64,000 nt of DNA from CAVWZH01 sp963765285 (GCA_963765285.1 CAVXVR010000006.1:496001-560000), one strand, 5' to 3'. Shown: positions 7,017-16,819, counted from the first letter of the stretch. Program-made: numbers and translations. Notes: generated from the letters alone by a model not told the origin.

Positions 7017-8918
7017 ATGGCTACTGATCGCATTATCGGCATCGACCTCGGCACCACGAATTCACTCGTGGCGTTCATGCAGGGAGACACGCCTCTGGTC
7101 ATCCCCGGCGAAGACGGACTGAATCTGGTCCCGTCGGTAGTCGCGCTGGATGAAAAAGACAATATCGTGGTGGGTAGTGCGGCTCGGAAGTATCTGATCG
7201 AGACTCCGGAGCGCGCGGTCTACTCAATCAAACGCCTGATGGGCCGCGGCGTTGAGGACATTCAAGACGAACTGAGGCTGTTCCCTTTCCGGCTGGCCGA
7301 GGATTTGCAGCCGGGTGAAGTGATCCGTATCAAGCTGGGGGACAAGACGTTTACACCGCCGGAGATTTCTGCATTCATTTTGCGCCAGCTTAGACGCAAT
7401 GCAGAGCGCTATTTTGGCGCGGCCGTGACCAAAGCAGTGATCACGGTCCCGGCCTATTTCAACGACGCGCAGCGGCAGGCGACGAAAGACGCGGGCCGTA
7501 TCGCCGGGCTGGACGTTTTGCGATTAGTAAATGAACCGACGGCTGCATCTTTGGCCTACGGCCTCGACAAGAAAACAAACGGTATCGTGGCGGTTTACGA
7601 TCTGGGGGGTGGGACGTTCGATATTTCCATACTCAAGCTGCACGACGGAATTTTCGAAGTCGTTGCCACCAATGGCGACACGCATCTGGGCGGCGATGAC
7701 ATTGACAATCTGCTGATCCGGACGGCGCTTGATGACATTCGTGGCGATATGGGCTTGGACGTTTCGCGCAATGGCGAAGTCGTGGCCACCATCCGCAAAG
7801 CGGTGATCGAGACCAAGATTGCACTCTCGCAACACCCGGCCGCGCTGATCCAGGTGGAATTGCCCGGAGGCAGACAGTACCAGCGCCAAATCACGCGTGA
7901 GCTCTTTGAGCAGTTGATTCAGCCGATCATCGACCGCACCGTCAGTCCGTGCAAGCACGCCATGAAGGACGCGGGGCTCAAGGCGAGCCAGATTGATGAA
8001 GTCGTGCTGGTGGGAGGTTCGACGCGAATTCCCAAGGTACGGGCGCTGGTAGAAGAATTGTTCCAACGAACGCCCCACACGGATTTGAACCCCGACGAAG
8101 TTGTGGCCCTAGGCGCGGCCGTGCAGGCAAATATCCTGGGCGGAGGCTCGGAAGCCACTGAGAACATGCTGTTGTTGGACGTAACCCCGCTGTCGCTGGG
8201 AATCGAGGTGGCCGGCGGGGTGACGGACAAGATTATCCTGCGCAATTCCACGATTCCCGCCTCGGCGACGCAGCATTACAGCACGCAGATCGATGGGCAG
8301 GCCAACGTAGCCATTCATGTGTTGCAGGGCGAGCGCGAACTGGCCAAGGATTGCCGCTCGCTGGCGCGCTTCGACCTGAAAGGCATTCCGCCGATGTCGG
8401 CCGGCATGCCGCGAATCGAAGTGAAATTCACGATCGACGCCAACGGCATTCTGCACGTTTCCGCGCGGGAGCAGCGCAGCGGCAAAGAGGCGGAAATCGA
8501 GGTCCAGCCCAGTTACGGCCTGACGGATGAACAAGTCGAGAGCATGATTCTGGATTCGTTCGATTCCGCAGAAGAGGACTTCCGGCAGCGGCAGGTGATT
8601 GAAGCCCGGAACGAAGCGCAGACGATTCTGGCCGCGCTGGAAAAAGGAAAGAGAAGTCCGGCGTGGGGCGCGCTCACTAGCGACGAAAGAAAACAGATTG
8701 CGAAAATGGAAAAAGCGCTGAACGAGGTCAACGGCGAAGACGACTACGCAGTCATACGCCAAGCTATCGACGCGCTCAACCAGGGGACGATGCGGCTGGC
8801 CGAGTTGATGATGGATACGGCGGTTTCTTCGGCATTGAAGGGCAAGACTATGGAAGAGGCCGATCTAGGCGAGGGGCCGGAAGCGCCGCACCCCGTGGCC
8901 AAGGCGGAGTTTGAATAA
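7017..8918 (+). CDS. hscA: Hsp70-type Fe-S chaperone HscA
   Basis: A specialised Hsp70 that releases clusters from IscU. It has the nucleotide-binding signatures IGIDLGTTNS (about 8-17), VYDLGGGTFD and VVLVGGSTRIPK, followed by the substrate-binding beta-domain (about 385-500) and a helical lid. At 633 aa it is close to other HscA/DnaK proteins. Its identity as HscA rather than DnaK rests on its position between hscB and fdx and the presence of LPPVK in IscU. The C-terminus lacks the acidic EEVD-like or GGxx-rich DnaK tail. Confidence 0.93.
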   Translation: MATDRIIGIDLGTTNSLVAFMQGDTPLVIPGEDGLNLVPSVVALDEKDNIVVGSAARKYLIETPERAVYSIKRLMGRGVEDIQDELRLFPFRLAEDLQPGEVIRIKLGDKTFTPPEISAFILRQLRRNAERYFGAAVTKAVITVPAYFNDAQRQATKDAGRIAGLDVLRLVNEPTAASLAYGLDKKTNGIVAVYDLGGGTFDISILKLHDGIFEVVATNGDTHLGGDDIDNLLIRTALDDIRGDMGLDVSRNGEVVATIRKAVIETKIALSQHPAALIQVELPGGRQYQRQITRELFEQLIQPIIDRTVSPCKHAMKDAGLKASQIDEVVLVGGSTRIPKVRALVEELFQRTPHTDLNPDEVVALGAAVQANILGGGSEATENMLLLDVTPLSLGIEVAGGVTDKIILRNSTIPASATQHYSTQIDGQANVAIHVLQGERELAKDCRSLARFDLKGIPPMSAGMPRIEVKFTIDANGILHVSAREQRSGKEAEIEVQPSYGLTDEQVESMILDSFDSAEEDFRQRQVIEARNEAQTILAALEKGKRSPAWGALTSDERKQIAKMEKALNEVNGEDDYAVIRQAIDALNQGTMRLAELMMDTAVSSALKGKTMEEADLGEGPEAPHPVAKAEFE

Positions 8919-8940
8919 GATAAAGCCCAAGAAAGCTTTA

Positions 8941-8999
8941 ACCACAAAGGACACGGAGAACACAGAGACGGCGTTCTCGACCACAGAGGACACGGAGAA
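8941..8999. repeat. Two direct copies of a dispersed 20-base repeat
   Basis: accacaaaggacacggagaa (8941-8960) and a copy with one change (8980-8999). A related sequence forms a large inverted repeat at 27717-27791. It lies in the hscA-fdx gap; no gene is seen in it. Confidence 0.6.
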
Positions 9000-9011
9000 G
9001 CAGGAGCATTC

Positions 9012-9425
9012 ATGATAGAGGAAAAATCGCAGGGCGGAGGGACGGCAACGGTGGAAGCTCCAACCGAGAATACGGTTCAGGTGACCTTCCTGCCTGAGGG
9101 CAAGACAGTACAGTTCGAGAATGGCGAACTGCCCTACAAAGACCATGGCAAGGAGCAGTCGCTGCTCGACGTGGCATTGAACAATGATATTGGGCTCGAT
9201 CACGCCTGCGGCGGCAACTGCGCTTGCACAACCTGTCATATTTGGGTAAAAGAGGGTGCAGAGAATCTTTCCCCGATGGACGATGACGAAGCCGACCGGT
9301 TGGACATGGCGGCTGATTTGCAGTTAAACTCCCGTCTCGGATGTCAGGCTGTGATTACGAAACCGGGTAAAGTCGTGGTGGAAATCCCGGCCTGGAACCG
9401 GAACTACGTTTCTGAGGGGCACTGA
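9012..9425 (+). CDS. fdx: Adrenodoxin-type [2Fe-2S] ferredoxin of the ISC system
   Basis: Supplies electrons for cluster assembly on IscU. Cluster ligands follow the C-x5-C-x2-C...C pattern: Cys66, Cys72, Cys75 and Cys111; an extra Cys70 sits inside the loop. It ends with NYVSEGH, close to the C-terminal region of ISC ferredoxins. An N-terminal extension of about 20 polar residues precedes the fold. A GGAG motif lies upstream of the ATG. Confidence 0.95.
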   Translation: MIEEKSQGGGTATVEAPTENTVQVTFLPEGKTVQFENGELPYKDHGKEQSLLDVALNNDIGLDHACGGNCACTTCHIWVKEGAENLSPMDDDEADRLDMAADLQLNSRLGCQAVITKPGKVVVEIPAWNRNYVSEGH

Positions 9426-9483
9426 AAGCGGGTCGTGAGACTGCAGCGACCCAGGACCAAAGAACAACGACGGAAGGGATTGC

Positions 9484-9705
9484 ATGCGTAAAGATTTGAC
9501 CTGGGATGACGCGGACGATATTGGGATCCTGCTTTCGGAGAAACATCCGGAGGCCGATCCGCTGGCGATTCGATTCACCGAGCTACACCGCTATGTAACT
9601 GAACTGCCTGAATTCAAGGACGATCCCAAAAAGTCGAACGAAGGCAAGCTGGAAGCTATTCAAATGGCGTGGCATGCGGAGTTTCTGGACAGAACGCAGG
9701 GATAA
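9484..9705 (+). CDS. iscX: Fe-S assembly adaptor IscX
   Basis: A 73-aa acidic protein with the IscX hallmarks LTWDDADDIGILL at the N-terminus, then HPEADPL, and LEAIQMAWHAEF at the C-terminus. IscX binds IscS and modulates desulfurase activity. It is the last gene of the isc operon and is followed within 20 bases by a hairpin. Confidence 0.95.
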   Translation: MRKDLTWDDADDIGILLSEKHPEADPLAIRFTELHRYVTELPEFKDDPKKSNEGKLEAIQMAWHAEFLDRTQG

Positions 9706-9722
9706 CTTGGGCTTTACGATAT

Positions 9723-9752
9723 GAAAGGGCACGGCTTATGCCGCGCCCTTTC
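9723..9752. terminator. Hairpin terminator between convergent iscX and galT
   Basis: Thirteen-base arms with one mismatch (gaaagggcacggc / gccgcgccctttc) around a ttat loop. It lies in the 65-base gap between two convergent genes and can serve both directions. The T-run after the stem is short. Confidence 0.7.
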
Positions 9753-9770
9753 TGTTTGCCACCGCCGCAC

Positions 9771-10811
9771 TTAGCTTGCTGCTACCGGTACGGCCTCTTC
9801 CACGCTGGCTTCGCGCAGGAACTTGGCAGCTTCCTCGGGGGGAGTTGGGTTGATGTAGAAACCTGTGCCCCACTCGAATCCTGCCGTCTTGGTTAACTTG
9901 GGCATGAACTCGATGTGCCAGTGGTAGTGATCGTTGTTGGGATCCTGCACGGGCGAGCTATGAATCACCAGATTGTAGGGCGGATTGTCGAGCACGCGGT
10001 CAGCCTTCATCAGCAGAGACTTCAGTGCTTTGGCCAGGTTCTCGAACATGTGGGACGAGGAATTTTCAAAAGCCGACTCGTGTCGTTTGGGCAGGATCCA
10101 GGTCTCGAAAGGAAATCGGGGCGCATACGGCGCCAAGGTTAGAAAATCTTCATTCTCGGCCACCACGCGAACGCCCGATTCGCTCTCCTGCCGGATGATG
10201 TCACAGAAAACGCAGCGCTCTTTATAAATGAAATATTGCTTCGCACCCTCAATCTCCTCGGTCACATAAATAGGCAGAATGGGCAGCGCGATCAACTGCG
10301 AATGGGCATGCTCCAGCGATGCACCGGCGGCTTCGCCGTGATTCTTGAAAATCAGGATGTACTTGAAGCGGCGGTCCTTCTTGAGATCGAGAATGCGGTC
10401 GCGGAAAGTCCACAGAACATCTTCGATGCGCTTGGGCGGGAGCGTCGCCAGCGTGGCGTTGTGATCTGGGGTTTCGATGATGACCTCGTGCGCACCGATG
10501 CCATTCATGCGATCGAACATGCCCTCCGCCTGGCGATTCAGGTTGCCCTCGATGCCCAAGGCCGGGAACTTGTTGGGGACGACACGGATTGTCCATCCGG
10601 GCGCATCTCGCTGTGGCGCGGGGCCACCGTTGGGGTTGGGTCGGTACGCCTGGATCTCAGGAGGAGTTTTGCTCTCATTCCCGTAACAGAAGGGGCAGAA
10701 GCCCCCCTTGATTTTCACACCTTCGCGGACAAAGTCCGTGGGACGCTTGGCGCGGTCGGTGGAAATAATCACCCACCGGCCCACAATAGGGTCTTTTCTG
10801 AGTTCAGGCAA
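9771..10811 (-). CDS. galT: Galactose-1-phosphate uridylyltransferase (GalT-type HIT enzyme)
   Basis: Swaps UMP between UDP-glucose and galactose-1-phosphate in the Leloir pathway. Zinc ligands Cys39/Cys42 (CPFC), the active-site HAHSQ (His168, His170) and the C-terminal HWHIEFMP element are all visible. Length (346 aa) matches bacterial GalT. The active site reads HAH rather than the HPH of E. coli GalT, so a related nucleotidylyltransferase activity is possible. yraN lies 48 bases upstream and probably shares the transcript. Confidence 0.9.
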   Translation of the reverse strand: MPELRKDPIVGRWVIISTDRAKRPTDFVREGVKIKGGFCPFCYGNESKTPPEIQAYRPNPNGGPAPQRDAPGWTIRVVPNKFPALGIEGNLNRQAEGMFDRMNGIGAHEVIIETPDHNATLATLPPKRIEDVLWTFRDRILDLKKDRRFKYILIFKNHGEAAGASLEHAHSQLIALPILPIYVTEEIEGAKQYFIYKERCVFCDIIRQESESGVRVVAENEDFLTLAPYAPRFPFETWILPKRHESAFENSSSHMFENLAKALKSLLMKADRVLDNPPYNLVIHSSPVQDPNNDHYHWHIEFMPKLTKTAGFEWGTGFYINPTPPEEAAKFLREASVEEAVPVAAS

Positions 10812-10858
10812 CGGAGAGGAATCCTTTCCCGGAGTTCGTGCAAAGATTGTATTTTACG

Positions 10859-11302
10859 CTACGACCCAGCATTCTTGAATACCTCGCAAATGGGCCGGTC
10901 CGACGAGGACTCATAGTACACACTGACTACATCGAACCGCCACTGGCACGGAGCCGGAAGGTTGCGCAGATAATCGCGGGCTACCTGCATGAGGGAACGC
11001 CACTTGGCGCGATCTACAGCGGCTTCCGCGGGTTTAACGTCGTGAGTGGTGCGGGTCTTGACTTCGATAAAACACAAGACATCTTTCTCCCAGCCGATCA
11101 AATCAATCTCACCGTGGTGATGCGGTGAGCGGAAATTGCGCGCTACCATGACGTAGCCCAGGCGGCGCAGGTGGAAATAAGCGTCTTCTTCGCCGCGGCG
11201 TCCGGTGTGCTGATGGCGCGGAACCGCATCTGGAGCGAGGATTCTTGCGGCCAGCCAATCCAGGCAGCGGAGGGTGGCTTGGGTCAGAGCGCCAGAGCGC
11301 AT
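10859..11302 (-). CDS. yraN: YraN family (UPF0102) putative endonuclease
   Basis: A 147-aa protein with the family core G-E-E-x-A near residue 37, then GEIDLIG and FIEVKTR, the signature of a restriction-endonuclease-like (PD-(D/E)xK) fold. The exact role of the family is unsettled; it has been linked to recombination and DNA processing. An N-terminal tail of ~30 residues is longer than usual. It sits just upstream of galT. Confidence 0.9.
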   Translation of the reverse strand: MRSGALTQATLRCLDWLAARILAPDAVPRHQHTGRRGEEDAYFHLRRLGYVMVARNFRSPHHHGEIDLIGWEKDVLCFIEVKTRTTHDVKPAEAAVDRAKWRSLMQVARDYLRNLPAPCQWRFDVVSVYYESSSDRPICEVFKNAGS

Positions 11303-11417
11303 AGGATGAGAAATTGTAGATCTGAGACATCGGTTTTGTTTGTGACCGATGTCACTCGGAGAGTGGTCGCGTGCCGAAATGGGAAGGGAAACCCGAAAGG
11401 GAGGGGCTGGCGGCAGT

Positions 11418-12152
11418 CTAGTTGTGCTGCTTTTCGTCGTCGCGGTGACGCAGCCACTCCAGGAACATTTGCTCCATCGACTTGTCGTAGGTCATAAGGA
11501 CGTGGCGGACAGTGCGGCCACTGACGAAATGGCAGACCTCCTCGGCGAGATTCTTGGCGTGGTCGCCGGCGCGCTCCAGGGACTGGGTCATGAAGATCAC
11601 TTGCAGGCTGGCCTGGCGGGGCATGTTTTCCGGGTTCTCGATGTGCCGGAGGAAGAGCAAGTTGCGCAACCGATCCATTTCGGCATCGGCGCGCAACACT
11701 TCGACCGCTTTTTTCACGTCGCGGCTCGAGAAGGCGGCGCCGATGTCCGTGAGCATTTTCTCCAGAATGGTCGCCATCTGGGTGAGATCGCGCGTGTCTT
11801 GCGGGTCGAGGCGAGCGCCAACCGACTGGGCACTCGATGCGAAACTGAGAAGAAGATCGCCGATGCGCTCCAGACCGATCATGAATTTCATGCAGGCCAG
11901 CAGCTCGCGGGCTTCGGGCTCTGTGACCTCAGTGATCGCCGAGGTCACTCCGGCGTCGATCTCCATGTCGAAAAGATCGAGTTCCTTCTCGCGCTCGCGA
12001 ATGGTGCTGAGCAGGGCCGACGAGCCGGTGGCAATCCCCTCGGCGGCCGCGCTGGCGGCTTCTTTAGCCACGCCGCAGGCTTCAATAGTCCGCCGCACCA
12101 GGTGCGAATAAGAATGCTCGAATTCAGGCATGTTGCTGGGGGCTGCACTCAT
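11418..12152 (-). CDS. phoU: Phosphate signalling protein PhoU
   Basis: An all-helical protein that links phosphate transport to the PhoR kinase. The sequence shows two PhoU-type helical repeats, with an ERIGDLLLSFA segment in the first and ERAGDHAKNLAEEV in the second, the characteristic metal-binding E-x3-D-type helices. I start it at ATG 12152, which has a GGAG upstream; the open frame continues 29 codons further. It lies just downstream of phoR on the same strand. No pstSCAB genes are in the window. Confidence 0.93.
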   Translation of the reverse strand: MSAAPSNMPEFEHSYSHLVRRTIEACGVAKEAASAAAEGIATGSSALLSTIREREKELDLFDMEIDAGVTSAITEVTEPEARELLACMKFMIGLERIGDLLLSFASSAQSVGARLDPQDTRDLTQMATILEKMLTDIGAAFSSRDVKKAVEVLRADAEMDRLRNLLFLRHIENPENMPRQASLQVIFMTQSLERAGDHAKNLAEEVCHFVSGRTVRHVLMTYDKSMEQMFLEWLRHRDDEKQHN

Positions 12153-12283
12153 GATCGAGTTGCTCCGCAGGATTTCCTTCGAATATAACCTGCTGTTTGC
12201 AGCTTCATTTTGTTCACACAACGGACGCTTAAGCTGCAAGCATAGGTTGTTTGCGCAAAGGGTTGGTTAAAACCGCATGAATT

Positions 12284-14041
12284 TTAGACTTCCTGCTGCC
12301 GGAGAGGCCGTGGTCCTTCTTCCGTTTGGACAACCGCTCCGGGCAAGGTGAAGAAAAAAGTCGAACCATGGTTGAGTTCGCTTTCGGCACGAATCGTGCC
12401 CCCGTGGGCCAGAACAATGTGTTTCGCGATCGCCAGGCCCAGGCCGGTGCCCCCAGACTCGCGGGAGCGCGCCTTATCTACACGATAAAAGCGCTCAAAC
12501 AACCGGGGAAGATGATCTGAAGGAATGCCCGGACCGAAATCGCGGACGTAGAATTCCATGCCGACAGGAACCGGCCGAGCACCGAGTAGGACACGACGGC
12601 CTGAAGCTGCGTACTTGAGAGCGTTCTCGATGAGATTGGAAAAGACCTGATGAATGGCCTCGGCGTCCGCCTGCACCAGCCGGGAGGCGGTGCTCTCGAC
12701 CTCCAGTTCGGCATTGTGCGCGGTGGCGACAGCGCCAAAGCTCTGCAGAGCTTCATGCAGAAGTTCCTCGGGCGTGACCGGCTGAATGTCAAAACGCTGC
12801 TCACCCGATTCGACCCGGGCGAGAGTCAGTAAGTCCTCGGTCAGACGCGACATGCGGGCGGCATTCTTGCGGATGATTTCGAGGAAGTCGCGCACGTGGT
12901 TGCTTTCCGGAGCGCTGTCGAGCAGGGTCTCGGTGTAACCCTGAATGGAAGTCAGCGGGGTACGCAACTCGTGGGAAACATTAGCGATGAAATCGCGCCG
13001 GGTCTTCTCCACCCGCTCGGTTTCGGTGAGATCGCGCAGCACGGCCACCGCCCCGCCACCCGGCAAGGGTGCCGCCGTGATATCGAAGGTGCGGCCAGGA
13101 GAAATTGAAACAGCCCGGGTAGTGGAAACTCTGCGGAATTCGCTGGCCTCGCGCACGGCGCGTAGAAAATCGGGGTCACGGACAGTTTCGACCACCGGCG
13201 CCTGCAGCCGCGTGCGTCGGGGAACCAGTCTTTCCATAGCTTGATTTGCCCACTGCACCCGTTGGTCGGCGCCGACAGCAATGACTGCATCCTGCATGCT
13301 GTTGAGCAGAGTTTCGAGCTGGCGGCGGCTGGCCTGTAGCGCCTGAAAGCTCTCCTGAAGCTGGCGCGTGGTCCCGTCCAGCGACGCCGCCACCTGGCCG
13401 ATTTCATCGCCTGAAGTCTCAGCTATTCGGGTGTCGAGGTTACCGGCAGCAACCCTTTCAGCAAACTTGACGATACGCTCCAGGCGGCGGGCGGTATAAC
13501 GGGCCGCGGTTGCGGAGACGATCATGGCAATGGCAAAGGACAGCAGCGATCCCAACAGCAGCGCGCGGCGGATGTGAGAGACGGCGGCTTCGACATCGGA
13601 GAGCGGGTAAGCCAACCGGACCGCGCCTCCTGTAACCGGAGCAGCAGCATACAGAAACGGGGCCCTGACAGCGCCGCTGCGACGTTCGTCCACGCCGACT
13701 TCGCCCCGCAGAGCTGCTACGAATTCCGGCTGGCTGGCGGGATCTTGAAGGGAGGCGGGGTCAACCTCGGAATCAGCCAGGACCTTGCCTTGCGCGTCGA
13801 TGACCGTGGCCCGAGCGCCGGCCGCCTGGCCTTCCTGTGCCACCATCTCCTGCAGCGGTCGCTGGCGGTCGCTATTGACGCGATTGGCAAACAACAGCGT
13901 CTTTTGCCGCAGACCACGCTCGATTTCCTGACGCAACGAGTTTTCCCAGGCTCGCCGGATAGAGTAGTCCAGCGTCACAGTGGCTGCCGCGATTCCCAGC
14001 CCAAACACCAGCAGCAGCTTGAAGAAAATCCGATTGCTCAC
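12284..14041 (-). CDS. phoR: PhoR-type phosphate sensor histidine kinase
   Basis: A membrane kinase of 585 aa: TM1 (about 6-25), a periplasmic or sensor loop (30-155), TM2 (about 158-180), HAMP (180-235), PAS (240-340), phosphoacceptor His357 in the H-box NVSHELRTPL, then the catalytic domain with N-box (NLIENALKYA), DFGPGIP and GGTGLGLAIAKH. The start is GTG at 14041, overlapping the phoB stop by 4 bases (gtga), which indicates translational coupling. PhoR phosphorylates PhoB under phosphate limitation; the phoB-phoR-phoU order supports the call. Confidence 0.9.
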   Translation of the reverse strand: MSNRIFFKLLLVFGLGIAAATVTLDYSIRRAWENSLRQEIERGLRQKTLLFANRVNSDRQRPLQEMVAQEGQAAGARATVIDAQGKVLADSEVDPASLQDPASQPEFVAALRGEVGVDERRSGAVRAPFLYAAAPVTGGAVRLAYPLSDVEAAVSHIRRALLLGSLLSFAIAMIVSATAARYTARRLERIVKFAERVAAGNLDTRIAETSGDEIGQVAASLDGTTRQLQESFQALQASRRQLETLLNSMQDAVIAVGADQRVQWANQAMERLVPRRTRLQAPVVETVRDPDFLRAVREASEFRRVSTTRAVSISPGRTFDITAAPLPGGGAVAVLRDLTETERVEKTRRDFIANVSHELRTPLTSIQGYTETLLDSAPESNHVRDFLEIIRKNAARMSRLTEDLLTLARVESGEQRFDIQPVTPEELLHEALQSFGAVATAHNAELEVESTASRLVQADAEAIHQVFSNLIENALKYAASGRRVLLGARPVPVGMEFYVRDFGPGIPSDHLPRLFERFYRVDKARSRESGGTGLGLAIAKHIVLAHGGTIRAESELNHGSTFFFTLPGAVVQTEEGPRPLRQQEV

Positions 14042-14736
14042 TTCGGGACCTCAAAACGATACCCGGCGCCGCGCACCGTTTTTAGATAGCGCGGATTTTC
14101 CGGGTCAGGTTCGATCTTTTCACGAATGCGGCGCACGTAGACGTCGACCGAGCGGGGTGTGACGTAGGCCGTGTCGCGCCAGACGGAATCGAGAAGCTGG
14201 TCACGGGTAAAGACACGGCCAATGTGGCGCGCGAAGTGATCGAGCAGGCGGAATTCTGTTGCGGTGGTAGTGACGACCGCCCCACGCACGGTGAGAGTCA
14301 TGGCACCGGGATCGATCTCGATCTCGCCTGCCTTTACCGGAGCCTGCGACAAAGGCCGTTCGAACCGCCGCAACACGGCTTTGACCCGTGCCACTAGTTC
14401 TCGCGGGCTGAAGGGTTTGGGAATGTAATCGTCGGCGCCCAACTCGAGACCCAGAATGCGGTCTGCTTCTCCGCTTTTCGCCGTCAGAAAAATTACCGGC
14501 GTGGGTGCCAGTGCCGGGATCTGGCGAATCTGCCGGCACAGCTCGAGACCATCTTTGCCGGGCACCATGATGTCGAGCAGAAACAGCGCGGGCCGCTGCT
14601 TTTCCGATTCGTTGATGACGCCGCTGCCGGTGGGAAATACCTTGACCACAAATCCGCCCGCCTCCAGATGATGCCGGACCAGGCGGGAAATATCGGGATC
14701 GTCTTCAACGACGAAGATGCTCGCTTTGACTGCCAT
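14038..14736 (-). CDS. phoB: PhoB-type response regulator (OmpR family)
   Basis: A receiver domain with Asp55 as phosphoacceptor and Lys107, followed by an OmpR-type winged helix (about 135-230) ending in RYLKTVRGAGYRFE. It overlaps phoR by 4 bases and is the partner regulator of that kinase. The specific phosphate role is inferred from the neighbouring phoR/phoU genes. Confidence 0.92.
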   Translation of the reverse strand: MAVKASIFVVEDDPDISRLVRHHLEAGGFVVKVFPTGSGVINESEKQRPALFLLDIMVPGKDGLELCRQIRQIPALAPTPVIFLTAKSGEADRILGLELGADDYIPKPFSPRELVARVKAVLRRFERPLSQAPVKAGEIEIDPGAMTLTVRGAVVTTTATEFRLLDHFARHIGRVFTRDQLLDSVWRDTAYVTPRSVDVYVRRIREKIEPDPENPRYLKTVRGAGYRFEVPK

Positions 14737-14782
14737 ATTGAGGCATATTGTAGCTGGGAGAAGGGTTTCGTGCTCTGTGCCG

Positions 14783-16819
14783 TTACGGCCGCACTCGAAT
14801 CACGAGATTGGCAGCCTCATCCATCCAGAAGCGCATGCGGGGCGGAACCACGGTGGTAGCGCTGTATTCCGTGATGATGGCGGGACCGGAACATCGGCGG
14901 CCCGGTGGCAAAGAATCGCGCGAATAGATCGGTGCGGATACAGGCTTGCCATCGAAGACGAGCCGGGCCCGCACTGGGGTTCCGCGAACATGCGTCGCCA
15001 AGCTCGAACCGGCGGGCGAGTCGCCCGCCGCCACACGCCCAGCCTGCGATGATCTGATGCTCGCCCGCACACGGATGGTGACAATCTCGAGTTCGCGGTC
15101 CGGATAGATGTACCCGTAACGGCGTTGATGTTCGCGCTCAAACGCTGCCCTCAAGCTAGAGGCATAAGGAATATTCAGTTCGTATCCCTGGCCGCGATAG
15201 CGGAGATCGACGCTGCGCTGGTAGCGGATCGTTCCTGTCCAGCCTTCCTCGCGGAAGTTTGTCTCTGTACTTCGGCGCAGAGCGGCAAATTCACTTTCCA
15301 GTTTCTCGAATGGAGGTTTTCTCGCAAACCGCCAGAGGAGCGTGCGCGAGTGGTCTTTGACCACATCGCTGACCAGGATGCCGAACGCGGAAAGGGCTCC
15401 TGGAAAAGCGGGGACAACCACATGTGGGATCCCCAGAGCTTGCGCGAGGGCGCAGGCGTGAAGGCCCCCAGCGCCGCCGAAGGCGATAAGGGCGAAATCG
15501 CGGGGATCGTGGCCGCGCTCGATGGAGACAACGCGGATGGCTTTTTCCATGGTCGCATTAGCCACGCGCAGAACACCGACGCAAAATTGTTCAAGCGTGA
15601 GTGTCGATCTTTGCTTCTTCAGCCATTGAGAAGTCAGCCGCCGGGTGCGTTCGAGGTCCAGCACAAATTCGCCCCCCAGAAACCTTCGCGGCTGTAGACG
15701 GCCGAGCAATAAGTTGGCATCAGTGACCGTGGGCTGCTGGCCGCGGCCATAACAGATCGGACCCGGATCGGCGCCCGCCGATTCGGGTCCGACCCGCAAT
15801 GCCCCGGCTGCGTCGAAGCGTGCGAGTGAGCCGCCGCCCGCGCCCACGGTGTGGATATCGAGCATGGGTACGGCTACCGGAAGTCCGGCGATTTCAGCCT
15901 GCGTGCCTGGTCGTATTGAGCCATCTACCAAGGCGACGTCGGTAGAAGTGCCGCCCATGTCGAAGGAAATGATTCGTTCAAATCCGCTGCGCCGGGCCAT
16001 TGCCGCCGCGCCGACCACACCGCCGGCAGGCCCGGAGAGCACGGTGCGTACCGGCTGACGGGCAGCAGCATTGAGACTTGTGATCCCGCCGCTCGATTGC
16101 ATCACAAATACCCGGACCCTTCCTCTGCCGGAATCGAGTGATTCGCGAGCGCGGTGGTCAAGCTTTTCAAGGTAACCCTGCATGATGGGCTGCAGGTAAG
16201 CGTTCATCGTGACCGTGCTGGTGCGTTCATATTCCCGGAATTCAGGCAGAATCTGGTGGGAGATGGAGAGGGGGATTCCCATTTTCTTGAGCGCCGCCGC
16301 CACGGCGAGTTCATTGCGCGGGTTGGCAAAAGAAAAAAGCAGACTGACTGCGATTGCATGAGGCTGTTCCCTGCTGACCTTGCGGAAAAGCGACTGCAGA
16401 TCATTTGGTTTGGGTTTCTCGATGATTTTGCCGTCGCTGGATGTTCTCTCGTTCACACCAAAGCGAAGCTCAGCAGGCGCAAGAGGTTCGATACGATCGA
16501 AAAAGAAATCGTAGAGCTTGGGACGGGCCTGGCGGCCGATTTCGATCGCGTCCTCGAAACCAGCGGTCGTGATCAAAGCCACGCGGGCGCCTTTGCGCTG
16601 GAGCAAGGTATTCGTGCCCACGGTGGTCCCGTGAAGCAGGGTGAACGAACCCCTCACCCCGATTTTCTCAAGGGCCTCGATGATGGCTTGCGAGGGATCT
16701 GGTGGTGTCGAGAAAACCTTGAGGGCGCGGATCTGCCCATGATCGATCCAGATGCAATCAGTAAAAGTGCCTCCGGTGTCGATTGCGATGCGAATATCAG
16801 ATGGGTCGCGGCGAGGCAT
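14783..16819 (-). CDS. Hydantoinase A / 5-oxoprolinase-like ATP-dependent amidohydrolase subunit
   Basis: The hydantoinase A N-terminal fold begins IAIDTGGTFTDC, a sugar-kinase-like ATP-binding motif. The central part has SFDMGGTSTDVALV and GAGGGSLARFD, and a C-terminal domain follows (about 500-678). The family hydrolyses cyclic amides (hydantoins, 5-oxoproline) with ATP, or carboxylates ketones in the acetone carboxylase branch. The usual HyuB partner gene is not adjacent, so the reaction cannot be stated. I place the start at ATG 16819, directly before the motif; the 41 upstream codons are low-complexity and Arg/Ala-rich. It lies 46 bases upstream of phoB. Confidence 0.88.
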   Translation of the reverse strand: MPRRDPSDIRIAIDTGGTFTDCIWIDHGQIRALKVFSTPPDPSQAIIEALEKIGVRGSFTLLHGTTVGTNTLLQRKGARVALITTAGFEDAIEIGRQARPKLYDFFFDRIEPLAPAELRFGVNERTSSDGKIIEKPKPNDLQSLFRKVSREQPHAIAVSLLFSFANPRNELAVAAALKKMGIPLSISHQILPEFREYERTSTVTMNAYLQPIMQGYLEKLDHRARESLDSGRGRVRVFVMQSSGGITSLNAAARQPVRTVLSGPAGGVVGAAAMARRSGFERIISFDMGGTSTDVALVDGSIRPGTQAEIAGLPVAVPMLDIHTVGAGGGSLARFDAAGALRVGPESAGADPGPICYGRGQQPTVTDANLLLGRLQPRRFLGGEFVLDLERTRRLTSQWLKKQRSTLTLEQFCVGVLRVANATMEKAIRVVSIERGHDPRDFALIAFGGAGGLHACALAQALGIPHVVVPAFPGALSAFGILVSDVVKDHSRTLLWRFARKPPFEKLESEFAALRRSTETNFREEGWTGTIRYQRSVDLRYRGQGYELNIPYASSLRAAFEREHQRRYGYIYPDRELEIVTIRVRASIRSSQAGRVAAGDSPAGSSLATHVRGTPVRARLVFDGKPVSAPIYSRDSLPPGRRCSGPAIITEYSATTVVPPRMRFWMDEAANLVIRVRP

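Noticed and set aside
11349..12188. 279-codon plus-strand frame
   Set aside because: Antisense shadow of phoU, which has clear family motifs.
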